DNA from: an uncultured Roseburia sp.
Lineage (GTDB): Bacteria; Bacillota; Clostridia; Lachnospirales; Lachnospiraceae
Assembly (NCBI GenBank): GCA_947573605.1
Contig: CANPGM010000012.1
Coordinates: forward strand, 1-64,000
Length of the DNA: 64,000 nt
Direction of reading: 5' to 3'
Below the pieces are notes generated by a model. It saw only the letters and a list, made by a program, of their open reading frames with translations. It had not been told where the DNA came from and ran no database searches. Within the stretch, counting starts at the first letter, position 1. The number at the start of each line of letters is the position of its first letter. Below are positions 8,075 through 18,453 of the stretch, piece after piece. The translations under genes were made by a program, and so were the position numbers.

Positions 8075-10234
8075 TTACACAGACGTATTTTCTTCTGCCG
8101 TAAGAAAATCTACGGTCCGTAAAACCGAATCCACCCGTTCCGCCGTAACCGTAATCCGCTGTCCCAGCTTATAGCGTCTGTTCGTCGCTTCTCCAATCAG
8201 TTCGTAAGAGGACTCCTCGTAACGGTAAAAGTCATCCGTAAGCGACGTCACATGCACAAAACCTTCGACCGTATTCGGCAGTTCCACATAAAATCCCCAT
8301 TCCGTTACGCCTGAAATCACCCCTTCAAACGTCTCTCCCAGATGCGCTTCCATATATTCCGCCTTTTTCATTTTTTCGGTTTCGCGTTCAGCCTCGTCGG
8401 CTCTGCGCTCCGTCTCGCTCGAATGAGCGGCGACTTCGGGCAGAATTTTTTCATAATGCGCGATTTTTTCTCCGTTCATCCTTCCCCTCAGATTATCTTT
8501 GATAATCCTGTGAATCTGTAAATCGGGATATCGCCTGATCGGAGATGTAAAATGACAGTAATACCGGGCGGCCAGGCCGAAATGTCCGGTACTTGCAATC
8601 GAATATTTCGCCCGCTTCATGGAACGCAGCGTCAGTCTGCTAATCAGCGCTTCCTCTGACGTTCCGTCAATCTTTTGCAAAAGCTTCTGCAGCTCTTTCG
8701 GATGAATTTCCTCCTGTCCGATATGAATCGAGTAGCCAAAATTATTGATAAACGCCGCCAGTTTCTTTATTTTTTCATCATCCGGATTGTCATGCGTCCG
8801 GTAAACAAACGGCAGCTCCTGCCAGAAACAATCCAAAGCGACCGTTTCGTTTGCAATCAGCATAAAATCCTCAATGATTTTGGTAGCCGTATTCCGCTCA
8901 TACGGCTTAATTTCCGTCACCTTCCCCGCTTCATCCAACAAAATTTTTGTTTCCGGAAAATCAAAATCAATCGAACCGCGCTTCCTTCTTTTTTCACGAA
9001 GCAGCTCTGCCAGCGCGCGCATTCGTTCAAACAGCGGGACAAATTCTTTGTATTTCTTTCTCTCCTCCCCGTCGTTATCCTCCAGAATTTTTTTCACACT
9101 GGTATAACTCATACGGCGGTCCACACGAATTACTGTTTCCGCAATCACATGGTCAAGCACATGACCTTTTTCGTCAATCGTCATAATACAGCTTAACGTC
9201 AAACGGTCTTCTCCCTCGTTTAAAGAGCAGATGCCGTTTGAAAGCTTATGCGGCAGCATCGGAATCACTCGGTCCACCAGATAGACGGACGTTCCGCGCA
9301 ACAGCGCCTCCCTGTCAAGCGCGCTGTTTTCCTGTACGTAGTTGGTTACGTCTGCAATGTGTACGCCAAGCTTATACTTGCCGTCCTCCATTGTCAGCGT
9401 TATGGCGTCGTCAAGATCTTTTGCGTCCTCTCCGTCAATCGTAACTGTCTGTAATTTTCGCAAATCCATTCTGCCTGCCCGGTCCGCTTCGCTTACCTCA
9501 TTGGAAACATGTTCGACCTGACGCATGATTTTCTCCGAAAATTCCGTCGGAAGTTCATAAGCTCTAACAACCGATAAAATATCGACTCCCGGATCGTTTC
9601 TATGGCCTAAAATCTCAATCACCTTTCCCTCCGGCTTTTTGCCGGGTGAACCGTAATCTGTAAGTTCTACAACAACCTTATGTCCGGTTACCGCACCCAT
9701 CGAACGCTCTTTCGGAATAAAGATATCCTGTGTGAATCGCTGCGTGTCCGGAACGGCAAACCCATAGTTTGTACTCCCTTCATAATAGCAGACAAGGCGT
9801 TCCAATCCCCTTTTTATAATTTTCTTAACGGCTCCCTCTCTTCTTCTCTTAGAACTCCCCGCTTTCACAAACCCGGAAACAGACAGCAGCTCCACCTGTA
9901 CCGTATCCTTATGAAGCGCGCCGTTTACCTGGGACTCCGGAATAAAAATGTCCTCTTCCTCCCCATCTGCCGTCACAAATCCAAACCCTCTCGGATGCGC
10001 CGTAAACCGGCCGACGATATAGCGTTCGTCGGCTTTTTTATACCTCCCTTTGGCGGTAAGCTCAATTTTTCCCTCTGAAAGCAATTCGTCCAATACCAAA
10101 GCAAGCTCCGGCCGTTCTTCCTTCGCAACGTTTAAAACAGCCGCGATTTCCTTTGCTTTCATCGGTACATACTGCCTGTCGCAGATAAAATCGTAAATTG
10201 TACGTTTTCTTCTTTCCCGCAGTTCCTTCTCCAT
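8075..10234 (-). CDS. rnr: ribonuclease R
   Basis: A 719-residue 3'-5' exoribonuclease of the RNB family that degrades structured RNA. Order of domains: N-terminal winged helix (RTIYDFICDRQYVPMKAKEIA), two cold-shock OB domains (FGFVTADGEEEDIFIPE), the RNB catalytic domain with the metal-binding aspartates in GEDAKDLDDAITL, and a C-terminal S1 domain (GVISGVTEWGFYVELPN). I place the start at the ATG at 10234, which has GGGAGG 6 bases upstream; the frame is open further to a TTG at 10261, but that part belongs to a repeated non-coding motif. It follows secG after a terminator, and the secG-rnr order is common in Firmicutes. Confidence 0.95.
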   Translation of the reverse strand: MEKELRERRKRTIYDFICDRQYVPMKAKEIAAVLNVAKEERPELALVLDELLSEGKIELTAKGRYKKADERYIVGRFTAHPRGFGFVTADGEEEDIFIPESQVNGALHKDTVQVELLSVSGFVKAGSSKRRREGAVKKIIKRGLERLVCYYEGSTNYGFAVPDTQRFTQDIFIPKERSMGAVTGHKVVVELTDYGSPGKKPEGKVIEILGHRNDPGVDILSVVRAYELPTEFSEKIMRQVEHVSNEVSEADRAGRMDLRKLQTVTIDGEDAKDLDDAITLTMEDGKYKLGVHIADVTNYVQENSALDREALLRGTSVYLVDRVIPMLPHKLSNGICSLNEGEDRLTLSCIMTIDEKGHVLDHVIAETVIRVDRRMSYTSVKKILEDNDGEERKKYKEFVPLFERMRALAELLREKRRKRGSIDFDFPETKILLDEAGKVTEIKPYERNTATKIIEDFMLIANETVALDCFWQELPFVYRTHDNPDDEKIKKLAAFINNFGYSIHIGQEEIHPKELQKLLQKIDGTSEEALISRLTLRSMKRAKYSIASTGHFGLAARYYCHFTSPIRRYPDLQIHRIIKDNLRGRMNGEKIAHYEKILPEVAAHSSETERRADEAERETEKMKKAEYMEAHLGETFEGVISGVTEWGFYVELPNTVEGFVHVTSLTDDFYRYEESSYELIGEATNRRYKLGQRITVTAERVDSVLRTVDFLTAEENTSV

Positions 10235-10251
10235 TACATTCCTCCCTGTTT

Positions 10252-10286
10252 CGTCTGACAACGCAGTTTCCTATAAGGTAAAAAAA
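10252..10286. repeat. post-terminator repeat, copy A
   Basis: The plus strand reads CGTCTGACAACGCAGTTTCC then TATAAGGT and A7. Copy B at 34120-34154 matches at nearly every base and a shorter copy C is at 20058-20080. In all three the motif lies immediately beyond the T-run of a minus-strand terminator. Confidence 0.6.
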
Positions 10287-10308
10287 GACTGCCGCACAAG
10301 CGACAGTC
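10281..10308 (-). terminator. rho-independent terminator after secG
   Basis: Minus strand: GACTGTCGC-TTGT-GCGGCAGTC (9-bp stem with one G-T pair) followed by eight T. It separates secG from rnr, so rnr is either read through or has its own start. Confidence 0.85.
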
Positions 10309-10318
10309 TTATCTGCTT

Positions 10319-10558
10319 TTAGAATACTCCCATATTCAGCACTGCTGCAATCACAAAGAAAAGCGCCACAAACACTTTCGTAACCTTAACAAGCATGCCT
10401 TCCATCGAACGTCCCTTGTTCTTGCCCCAGTACGTCTCCGCCGCTCCTGCAATCGCTCCGAGCCCGGCGCTCTTGCCCTGCTGCATCAAAATAATAACCG
10501 TCAATGCCAGACTGATTATAATAAATACAATTGTCAAAATCACCTTTAAAACTGCCAC
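10319..10558 (-). CDS. secG: protein translocase subunit SecG
   Basis: A 79-residue inner-membrane protein with two membrane helices (about residues 3-22 and 58-77) and the SecG loop LMQQGKSAGLGAIAGAAETYWGKN shortened to its hallmark QQGKSAGLG. It is a non-essential partner of SecYE in protein export. The start is GTG at 10558 with AGGAGG 8 bases upstream. It has its own promoter at 10601-10629 and a terminator after it. Length is normal for the family. Confidence 0.95.
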   Translation of the reverse strand: MAVLKVILTIVFIIISLALTVIILMQQGKSAGLGAIAGAAETYWGKNKGRSMEGMLVKVTKVFVALFFVIAAVLNMGVF

Positions 10559-10600
10559 GACTGATACCTCCTAATTGTAAACAAACTAACAACTCGGTTC

Positions 10601-10629
10601 AGTATAACATACCTGTCTGCATTTTTCAA
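10601..10629 (-). promoter_or_regulatory. sigma-A promoter for secG
   Basis: Minus strand TTGAAA (10624-10629), 17-base spacer, TATACT (10601-10606), 43 bases upstream of the GTG start. Confidence 0.7.
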
Positions 10630-10692
10630 CCGTAACAGGAAAAATTATTCAGAAACTTTTGACCGTTGTAAAGCCTCAAATGCTTCTCTCCG

Positions 10693-12994
<2,302 letters not shown>

Positions 12995-13015
12995 GTAATC
13001 CCCCTTTTCCCTGCA

Positions 13016-14572
13016 TTATGAAATCAGCTCGTCGACTCCCTCTAAAACAACCGCCTCGCCGGTCTGTCCGGATACGCATACCTCCTGCATCGTTAACTTT
13101 TTCACATTTCTTGCAAAAATACCTTTTAAACTGCAGGCCTCCACGCCTTCCGACATGGCGGGTACGTCGCATTTCGGATTTTCGGCGTAAGTAACCGCAA
13201 CATTTTTCATCACGATTTCCTCAATTTTCTGTTCCGGGAGTCCGTCGAAATGAGCTGCGGCCACATGACAGTTCTTCGCATTGATATCCTCAAAAATCAA
13301 ATGCTTCACATACGGCGTACGGTCGTCCACAGGCATTTTCTCCCGGCTCTGTACATACTCGGTTTTCCCGTCCGGATCGCAGAAGTAAAAGCAATTAACA
13401 ACAAACGGCGTCATTACATGATCCATATCGATTTTCTTAAAAATAATGTTGTCCAGTACGGCGTCCTCTCCGCGTCCGCGCCTCGTCTTCACGCGGAGAC
13501 CACGGTCGGTATGGGAAAACAGGCATTCCTCTACAACAAGGTTTTTTACTCCGCCCGCCATTTCGCTCCCGACCGTAACGGCTCCGTGTCCGTTTTCCAT
13601 CAGACACTGTCTGATATGAATATTTTCGGAAGGAGTTTTAAACTTTTTACCCATATAAATTTTACCCGATTTTACTGCAATGCAGTCGTCGCCAAGTGAG
13701 AAACAAACGCCTGCAATTTCCACATTTTTACAGGATTCCGGGTCCAATCCGTCGGTATTCGGCGAATCGCTCGGATTTTTAACGGTCAGATTATAAAACC
13801 CTAAATCACTGCTGAAATACGGATGAAGCGTCCACGAAGGACTGTTGCAGCAGGTCACGCCCTGCAGCGTAACGTCCTTGCAGTGGCTGATGAAAAACAG
13901 CCGCGGACGGAAAGCGCCTTCCATTACCTTCGGATTCTTCCACCAGTTTTCTTTGGAAGCATTTCCGTTAATCGTCCCTTTCCCGTAAATCAGCACATGT
14001 TCCACATGTATCCCCGTTATAATAGCGGCAAACATCGGAAGCGGATTGCCTTCCCAGGTTCCCAGGTTGTATTCGTCAGTCTCGTCGTAACTTTCAAACA
14101 GCGCCGGAAGCTTCGGATAAGCATAACGCTCCGTATCCGCCAAAAGCTCCGCGCCTTCCGCCAGTTCCAGTCTTAAATGACTCTTTAAGAACAGACTCGT
14201 AATCCGGTATGTTCCGCGCGGGATCAGGACGCGGCTCTTATCCGGGCAGCAGAGAATCGCAGCCTGAATAAACTTCGTATCGTCTGAAATACCGTCGCCC
14301 TTCGCGCCGAAATCCTTTACATTCAGCGTTACATATTCGTAATCCGTCGTAAATCTGACGTCGCCGGATTCCGTCCCATCCGCGTTTTGGACTTTTACTT
14401 CATATTCTGTCTCCGGCTTTAAGTCGAACAGAGACGTAATGACCGTATCCGTTTCTGCACAGGGCGCGCCGTTTACGGATATTTGATAGTGTTCTCTGGT
14501 ACGATAACGCCCGCCGTCCGCTATTTCAATAACGGCGCTTCTCGCCGATTTCATAATCAATTTTACTTCCAT
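13016..14572 (-). CDS. glycoside hydrolase family 28 (polygalacturonase / exo-acting)
   Basis: A 518-residue right-handed beta-helix enzyme cleaving galacturonic acid links in pectin or rhamnogalacturonan. The first ~85 residues look like a fibronectin-III-like domain (LKPETEYEVKVQNADGT), then VKDFGAKGDGISDDTKFIQA opens the helix. All four GH28 motifs are visible: NTDGLD, SLGDDCIAVKSG, GHGAVTVGSEM and RGLRVKTRRGRG (RVK where RIK is usual). There is no signal peptide, so it acts on imported oligogalacturonides. I use the ATG at 14572, 6 bases after a GAGAGGA site; an in-frame ATG at 14587 lies inside the ribosome-site repeat. Downstream is the TIM-barrel isomerase. Confidence 0.9.
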   Translation of the reverse strand: MEVKLIMKSARSAVIEIADGGRYRTREHYQISVNGAPCAETDTVITSLFDLKPETEYEVKVQNADGTESGDVRFTTDYEYVTLNVKDFGAKGDGISDDTKFIQAAILCCPDKSRVLIPRGTYRITSLFLKSHLRLELAEGAELLADTERYAYPKLPALFESYDETDEYNLGTWEGNPLPMFAAIITGIHVEHVLIYGKGTINGNASKENWWKNPKVMEGAFRPRLFFISHCKDVTLQGVTCCNSPSWTLHPYFSSDLGFYNLTVKNPSDSPNTDGLDPESCKNVEIAGVCFSLGDDCIAVKSGKIYMGKKFKTPSENIHIRQCLMENGHGAVTVGSEMAGGVKNLVVEECLFSHTDRGLRVKTRRGRGEDAVLDNIIFKKIDMDHVMTPFVVNCFYFCDPDGKTEYVQSREKMPVDDRTPYVKHLIFEDINAKNCHVAAAHFDGLPEQKIEEIVMKNVAVTYAENPKCDVPAMSEGVEACSLKGIFARNVKKLTMQEVCVSGQTGEAVVLEGVDELIS

Positions 14573-14649
14573 CCATTTTCCTCTCATTCTGCCGTTTCAG
14601 TGGCTTTTCATATGGTTGAAAGCGCTTTTCTTTCAACCATTCCCTCCGA
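14573..14649 (-). repeat. leader cassette, GH28 copy (hairpin plus GGCAGAATG motif)
   Basis: On the minus strand GGAGGGAATGGTTGAAAG leads into a 9-bp perfect hairpin (GGTTGAAAG / CTTTCAACC, 14614-14638), then after about 9 bases GCC...GGCAGAATGAGAGGAAA ending at the start codon. The same order of elements precedes purC (61697-61777). No T-run follows the hairpin, so it is not a simple terminator. Confidence 0.6.
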
Positions 14650-14662
14650 TATCATCTAAAAT

Positions 14663-15016
14663 TTATAAATATTTCTCATATTTTTCTTCTATCAGAATGC
14701 CAAGTCCGCAGGCTTTTTTTACAACTTCGGAAACCGTGCCTTTTTCATTCTCCGAAAGACTGTCATAATCGTTTAAAACCTCTTTTAACACTGCTTTCAA
14801 AGTATCCTGAAGCTTCCGGTAAAGCTCGTAAACCTGAAAATCCATCGCAAGCATCGTATCCGCCAGCGCCTTTAAATAACCCGTCTTCTCTCCGACGCTC
14901 TCCAATCCGTCCCTTGCGCAAACAAGTGTATCTGTAATCTCAATATATTTATCCTTCGACCCTGCAGCTTTTTGCTCCTCCATAAGCGCAGGCATACGCA
15001 AATATTCTGTATTCAT
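14663..15016 (-). CDS. hypothetical protein in the pectin locus, 117 residues
   Basis: A small acidic, all-helical cytoplasmic protein starting MNTEYLRMPALMEEQKAAG. The ATG at 15016 is preferred because a GAGGG site lies 5 bases upstream; the open frame extends further but without a good ribosome site. The body has heptad-like stretches (YRKLQDTLKAVLKEVLNDYD) that could form a helical bundle, and it ends in EEKYEKYL. No domain is recognised. It sits between the MATE pump and GH28 on the same strand and is likely co-expressed with them. Confidence 0.6.
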   Translation of the reverse strand: MNTEYLRMPALMEEQKAAGSKDKYIEITDTLVCARDGLESVGEKTGYLKALADTMLAMDFQVYELYRKLQDTLKAVLKEVLNDYDSLSENEKGTVSEVVKKACGLGILIEEKYEKYL

Positions 15017-15153
15017 TATTTCCCTCATTTCTGCGCCGTTTCTTTTACATATCAAGCTTGCGGCAACCGGCGCGCATGTGCAAACAAGCAATGAACAGAC
15101 AGATTCACCTGGAAGCCGCGCCTTACGGCGCGACTTCTTAGCAAATCTCCATT

Positions 15154-16530
15154 CTATTCACACTTTTCCCCTTCTTTTTTAATCCGCTTCCTTCTCCAAT
15201 ATCCTGTTTTATAGGTAATATAAAGCATTACCGCAGATATTCCATTGCTGACGACAACGGAATACCAGACGCTTTGCACGTCCATTTTTAGAAAATACTC
15301 GCACACAAACAGCGTTGCAAAACGCAGCACCCAAAGCCTTGTAACATCGATAATCATCGTAACTTCGGTATGCCCGCTCCCCTGAAACAGACCGCTGGTC
15401 GCATTATATACCCCGTTTGTAAAACACCAGAACGCCATAATGCTTAAAAACTCCGCAGCCATTTGAATGACATCCGAGTCGTCGGAAAAAATACTGACAA
15501 TTGCCGTCGAAACCGGCATTCTGGAAAGTATGATTCCCCCCAGAAATAAAAATACGACGCTGATATTCCTTGAAATCCGATATCCCTCGTCCGCCCGCTC
15601 CAACTGATTGGCCCCGACATTCTGTCCTACAATGGTAGCAACTGCTGAACCGATACCGGTAGACGGCAATGTGATCAAACCGTTTACCTTGTTTCCGATT
15701 CCGTATGCGGCCATTGCCTCCGTCCCGTATTTGAACACATTTCTGCTCATCAGCAGAAATCCAAGCTGCATCGTACTGCCTCCGATTGCGGTCGGCAGTC
15801 CGACCACAAGAATATTTTTCAGCTTCTCCTTTTCAAATTTCAATTTGGAAAGCTGCAAATATACCTGCTTTTTCTTACTGTGCAAAAGAATAAATGCAAT
15901 TACCGCCGGTACTGCTTTAGCCAGAATTGTAGCAAGCGCCGCTCCCGCGACACCCATTTGAAATACCAGCATAAAAAGCGGGTCCAGCACAATATTCAAA
16001 GAAATTCCAAGTAAATTCAAAAGCATCGGGCGCAGGGTATCTCCCTGCGCCTGATTAATCGCAGTATACATATTAACCATGTATAGAAACGGCATATCTA
16101 ATACTACAAGTTGTAAATAAAGCTTGCCGTATTGGTAAGTACCGCCCTCCGCACCAAGCCATCCCACAATTGCCGGCGATGACAGCGCGCAGACTCCGGC
16201 GCAGACAATCGAAAAAATCATTGCGCAGGCAAATATCTGATTCGCCATTGATCTGGCGTCGTCGTATGCCTTCGCACCGATATACTGCGCAATCAATACC
16301 GAACCGGCAACCGTGATACCCGTACCGAAATTAATAATAATGCTTTGAACCGGCGTTACCAGATTAATCGCCGCCAGTTCTTCCGTTCCGAGCTTACCGA
16401 GCCAGTAGGTATCGGTCAGATTGTACATCGTTTGTAAAAAGCTATTAATTACAACCGGAATTGCAAGTGACAATATTGCCCTTATCATACTTCCGTTTAA
16501 AATTAAATCCGTATTTAATTTTTTCTTCAT
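15154..16530 (-). CDS. MATE family efflux transporter
   Basis: A 458-residue membrane protein with twelve predicted helices arranged as two repeats, each starting with the family signature (IPVVINSFLQTMYNLTDTYWLG; VGLPTAIGGSTMQLG). These are Na+ or H+ driven exporters of organic cations and metabolites, sometimes of unknown substrate. The ATG follows the ankyrin-GH43 stop by 19 bases, so it is probably in the same transcript. Its role in a pectin locus is not obvious: it could export an inhibitory metabolite such as a methylated or aromatic decoration. Confidence 0.88.
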   Translation of the reverse strand: MKKKLNTDLILNGSMIRAILSLAIPVVINSFLQTMYNLTDTYWLGKLGTEELAAINLVTPVQSIIINFGTGITVAGSVLIAQYIGAKAYDDARSMANQIFACAMIFSIVCAGVCALSSPAIVGWLGAEGGTYQYGKLYLQLVVLDMPFLYMVNMYTAINQAQGDTLRPMLLNLLGISLNIVLDPLFMLVFQMGVAGAALATILAKAVPAVIAFILLHSKKKQVYLQLSKLKFEKEKLKNILVVGLPTAIGGSTMQLGFLLMSRNVFKYGTEAMAAYGIGNKVNGLITLPSTGIGSAVATIVGQNVGANQLERADEGYRISRNISVVFLFLGGIILSRMPVSTAIVSIFSDDSDVIQMAAEFLSIMAFWCFTNGVYNATSGLFQGSGHTEVTMIIDVTRLWVLRFATLFVCEYFLKMDVQSVWYSVVVSNGISAVMLYITYKTGYWRRKRIKKEGEKCE

Positions 16531-16549
16531 AAATTACCAAGTCCTCTGC

Positions 16550-18439
16550 CTACAAAAGCGGCTGATACAAAAACTCCCTGAATTTGGCAAAGAACGGCTC
16601 CTCTCCGGCATAAGCAAACATTCCGGTCATTGCGCCGGTAAATCGTTTGCCCATCTTAATTCCCTCATCGCAGAGATAATAAACATTATCCAGAACATCC
16701 GCCTGTTCCTCCTTCTCGAAAAGACGATAGAAAAACGTCCGTTCGAGATAATCCGTTTCTACGGCAAAGCGGATTTCCTTTCCGATTAACTCCTCTGCAG
16801 AATGCTTCAGTTCAATTTTATTATGGTAGACATCTTCTTTCCCGATATGCTCCCGAATCGTCAGAAAATAGCCGCCCTCTCTGCCCAGATAAAAATTCAC
16901 CCAGGTATTTTCATCGTAATAGCAGGTCAATCCGGCCTCCTGCCCGTCTTTCAAATCCGGTATCACAAGGGCCGCCTCCGCACGGAAACAAAATGCCGTC
17001 TGTCTCTGTAATAAAATATTTCTCGCTTCCACCTGTGACAACGGATAGCGGCTTCCCTTTATCCGAAAACCATCCGGTCCGATCGTAACGCCGTCCGGTT
17101 CCGGCGCCCTCGGCGTTACCCATTTATGAGCATTGTTTTTCCCTTCATCCGCCGTATACGGCGCAAGATCGGGCTTTTTCTGAAGGACGCTCGGTCCTTT
17201 CAAATCGTTCACAACCGGCCAGCCGTCCGCTGTCCAGGTAATCGGATCCAGCGCCGTTTCACGTCCGAGCATACTGTATCCTCCGCCGATCATCCTGCCG
17301 CAGAGATAGACCATATACCATTCGCCATTTGTTGTACAAACCGGTTTACCGTGACCGCAGCGCTGAATTGCCGCGTTTTCATCCATCTGACGCATAATCG
17401 GATTATAGGGACACGGCTCGTAATTTCCCATAAGTTCCCTGCTTCTCGCAACCGTAATCCGATGTCCCGGCCCGGTTCCACCTTCCGCTAAAAACAGATA
17501 GTAGTATCCGTCTTTTTTCAAAAGATGCGGCCCTTCCGGCGCCCGTTTCTGATCGCCGTAATACAAAAGGCTCGCCTCAGAAATCTGCTTTGTACAGTCT
17601 TCGTTCAACTCAAAGATCCGCGCTCCGCGGTTTAACAGCATATAATGCCTGCCGTTCTCATGGAAAATAGACGGATCAATACCATCCTCGTCTATGACCG
17701 CAGGCTTACTGTAAGGTCCTTCCGGCTTTTCGGAAGAAACGACAAACTGTTTCCGATAAACGGTCCCGGTGTCATTTAACCGATATGTTGCGGCAATATA
17801 AAATCTGCCGTTGTCATAGGAGATATCCGGCGCCCAAAAGCCTCTGCCGCCTTCTAATTCCTCCAGCGCCGCCCATTCGGGATTCTCGATCGCATGACCG
17901 ATAATCTCCCAATGAATCAAATCCTTCGAATGAGAAATCGGAATACATGGGAAAAAGATAAACGAAGAATTTACCATATAGTAATCCTCTCCGACACGTA
18001 CGATAGACGGATCGGGAAACATCCCTGTTCGAATGGGATTCTGGTACATCTCTTCATAAGACGCTCCGATTCTCTCTTTATAATAAGAAAGAAGCGCGTC
18101 GTCTCTTCTCTCCCATGCAATCTGATACGGCGTAACTCTGCTTTTATCGCCCGCCGTAATATCCATTCCGACTTTTTCCACCAGATATCGGTTCAGTTCC
18201 ACGTTCCCTGACATTGCGGCATAGTGCAGTATGGTGCGGTTTTCGTCGTCCACCGTATTCATACTGGCTCTTGAATACTCTACAATGTATTTTACAATCG
18301 GAAAATTTCCGGTTTCCGCCGCATAAAGACAAAGCGGGATACCCCGCTCGTCTTTTTCGTCAATGCAGGGCGGATCCTCTACTAAAATCCGAATCACATT
18401 TTCCAAATCCTGATTCCTGATCGCCTCACAAAGTTTCAT
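16550..18439 (-). CDS. ankyrin-repeat / glycoside hydrolase family 43 fusion
   Basis: A 629-residue protein with two parts. Residues about 1-125 are three to four ankyrin-type repeats (RGIPLCLYAAETGNFPIVKY, NRTILHYAAMSGNVELNRYL). From about residue 135 a GH43 five-bladed propeller begins at PDPSIVRVGEDYYMVNSS (catalytic base Asp), with the transition-state Asp region in DGIDPSIF and the acid Glu likely in APEGPHLLKKDGYYY. About residues 450-629 form a beta-sandwich like the C-terminal domain of beta-xylosidases (MTGMFAYAGEEPFFAKFREF). There is no signal peptide. Expected activity: beta-xylosidase or alpha-arabinofuranosidase on imported oligosaccharides. It lies 14 bases after a second GH43. 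The fusion is in one clean frame. Ankyrin repeats normally bind protein partners, so this domain pairing is unusual for a sugar hydrolase. Confidence 0.88.
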   Translation of the reverse strand: MKLCEAIRNQDLENVIRILVEDPPCIDEKDERGIPLCLYAAETGNFPIVKYIVEYSRASMNTVDDENRTILHYAAMSGNVELNRYLVEKVGMDITAGDKSRVTPYQIAWERRDDALLSYYKERIGASYEEMYQNPIRTGMFPDPSIVRVGEDYYMVNSSFIFFPCIPISHSKDLIHWEIIGHAIENPEWAALEELEGGRGFWAPDISYDNGRFYIAATYRLNDTGTVYRKQFVVSSEKPEGPYSKPAVIDEDGIDPSIFHENGRHYMLLNRGARIFELNEDCTKQISEASLLYYGDQKRAPEGPHLLKKDGYYYLFLAEGGTGPGHRITVARSRELMGNYEPCPYNPIMRQMDENAAIQRCGHGKPVCTTNGEWYMVYLCGRMIGGGYSMLGRETALDPITWTADGWPVVNDLKGPSVLQKKPDLAPYTADEGKNNAHKWVTPRAPEPDGVTIGPDGFRIKGSRYPLSQVEARNILLQRQTAFCFRAEAALVIPDLKDGQEAGLTCYYDENTWVNFYLGREGGYFLTIREHIGKEDVYHNKIELKHSAEELIGKEIRFAVETDYLERTFFYRLFEKEEQADVLDNVYYLCDEGIKMGKRFTGAMTGMFAYAGEEPFFAKFREFLYQPLL

Positions 18440-18453
18440 ATGAATCCTCCAAA

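Noticed and set aside
8675-9196. 173-residue plus-strand ORF opposite rnr
   Set aside because: It is a shadow frame of ribonuclease R, with no ribosome site and no family features.
10234-10261. Longer ribonuclease R start at the TTG at 10261
   Set aside because: The extra residues fall in a repeated non-coding motif and lack a ribosome site, whereas the ATG at 10234 has GGGAGG at good spacing.
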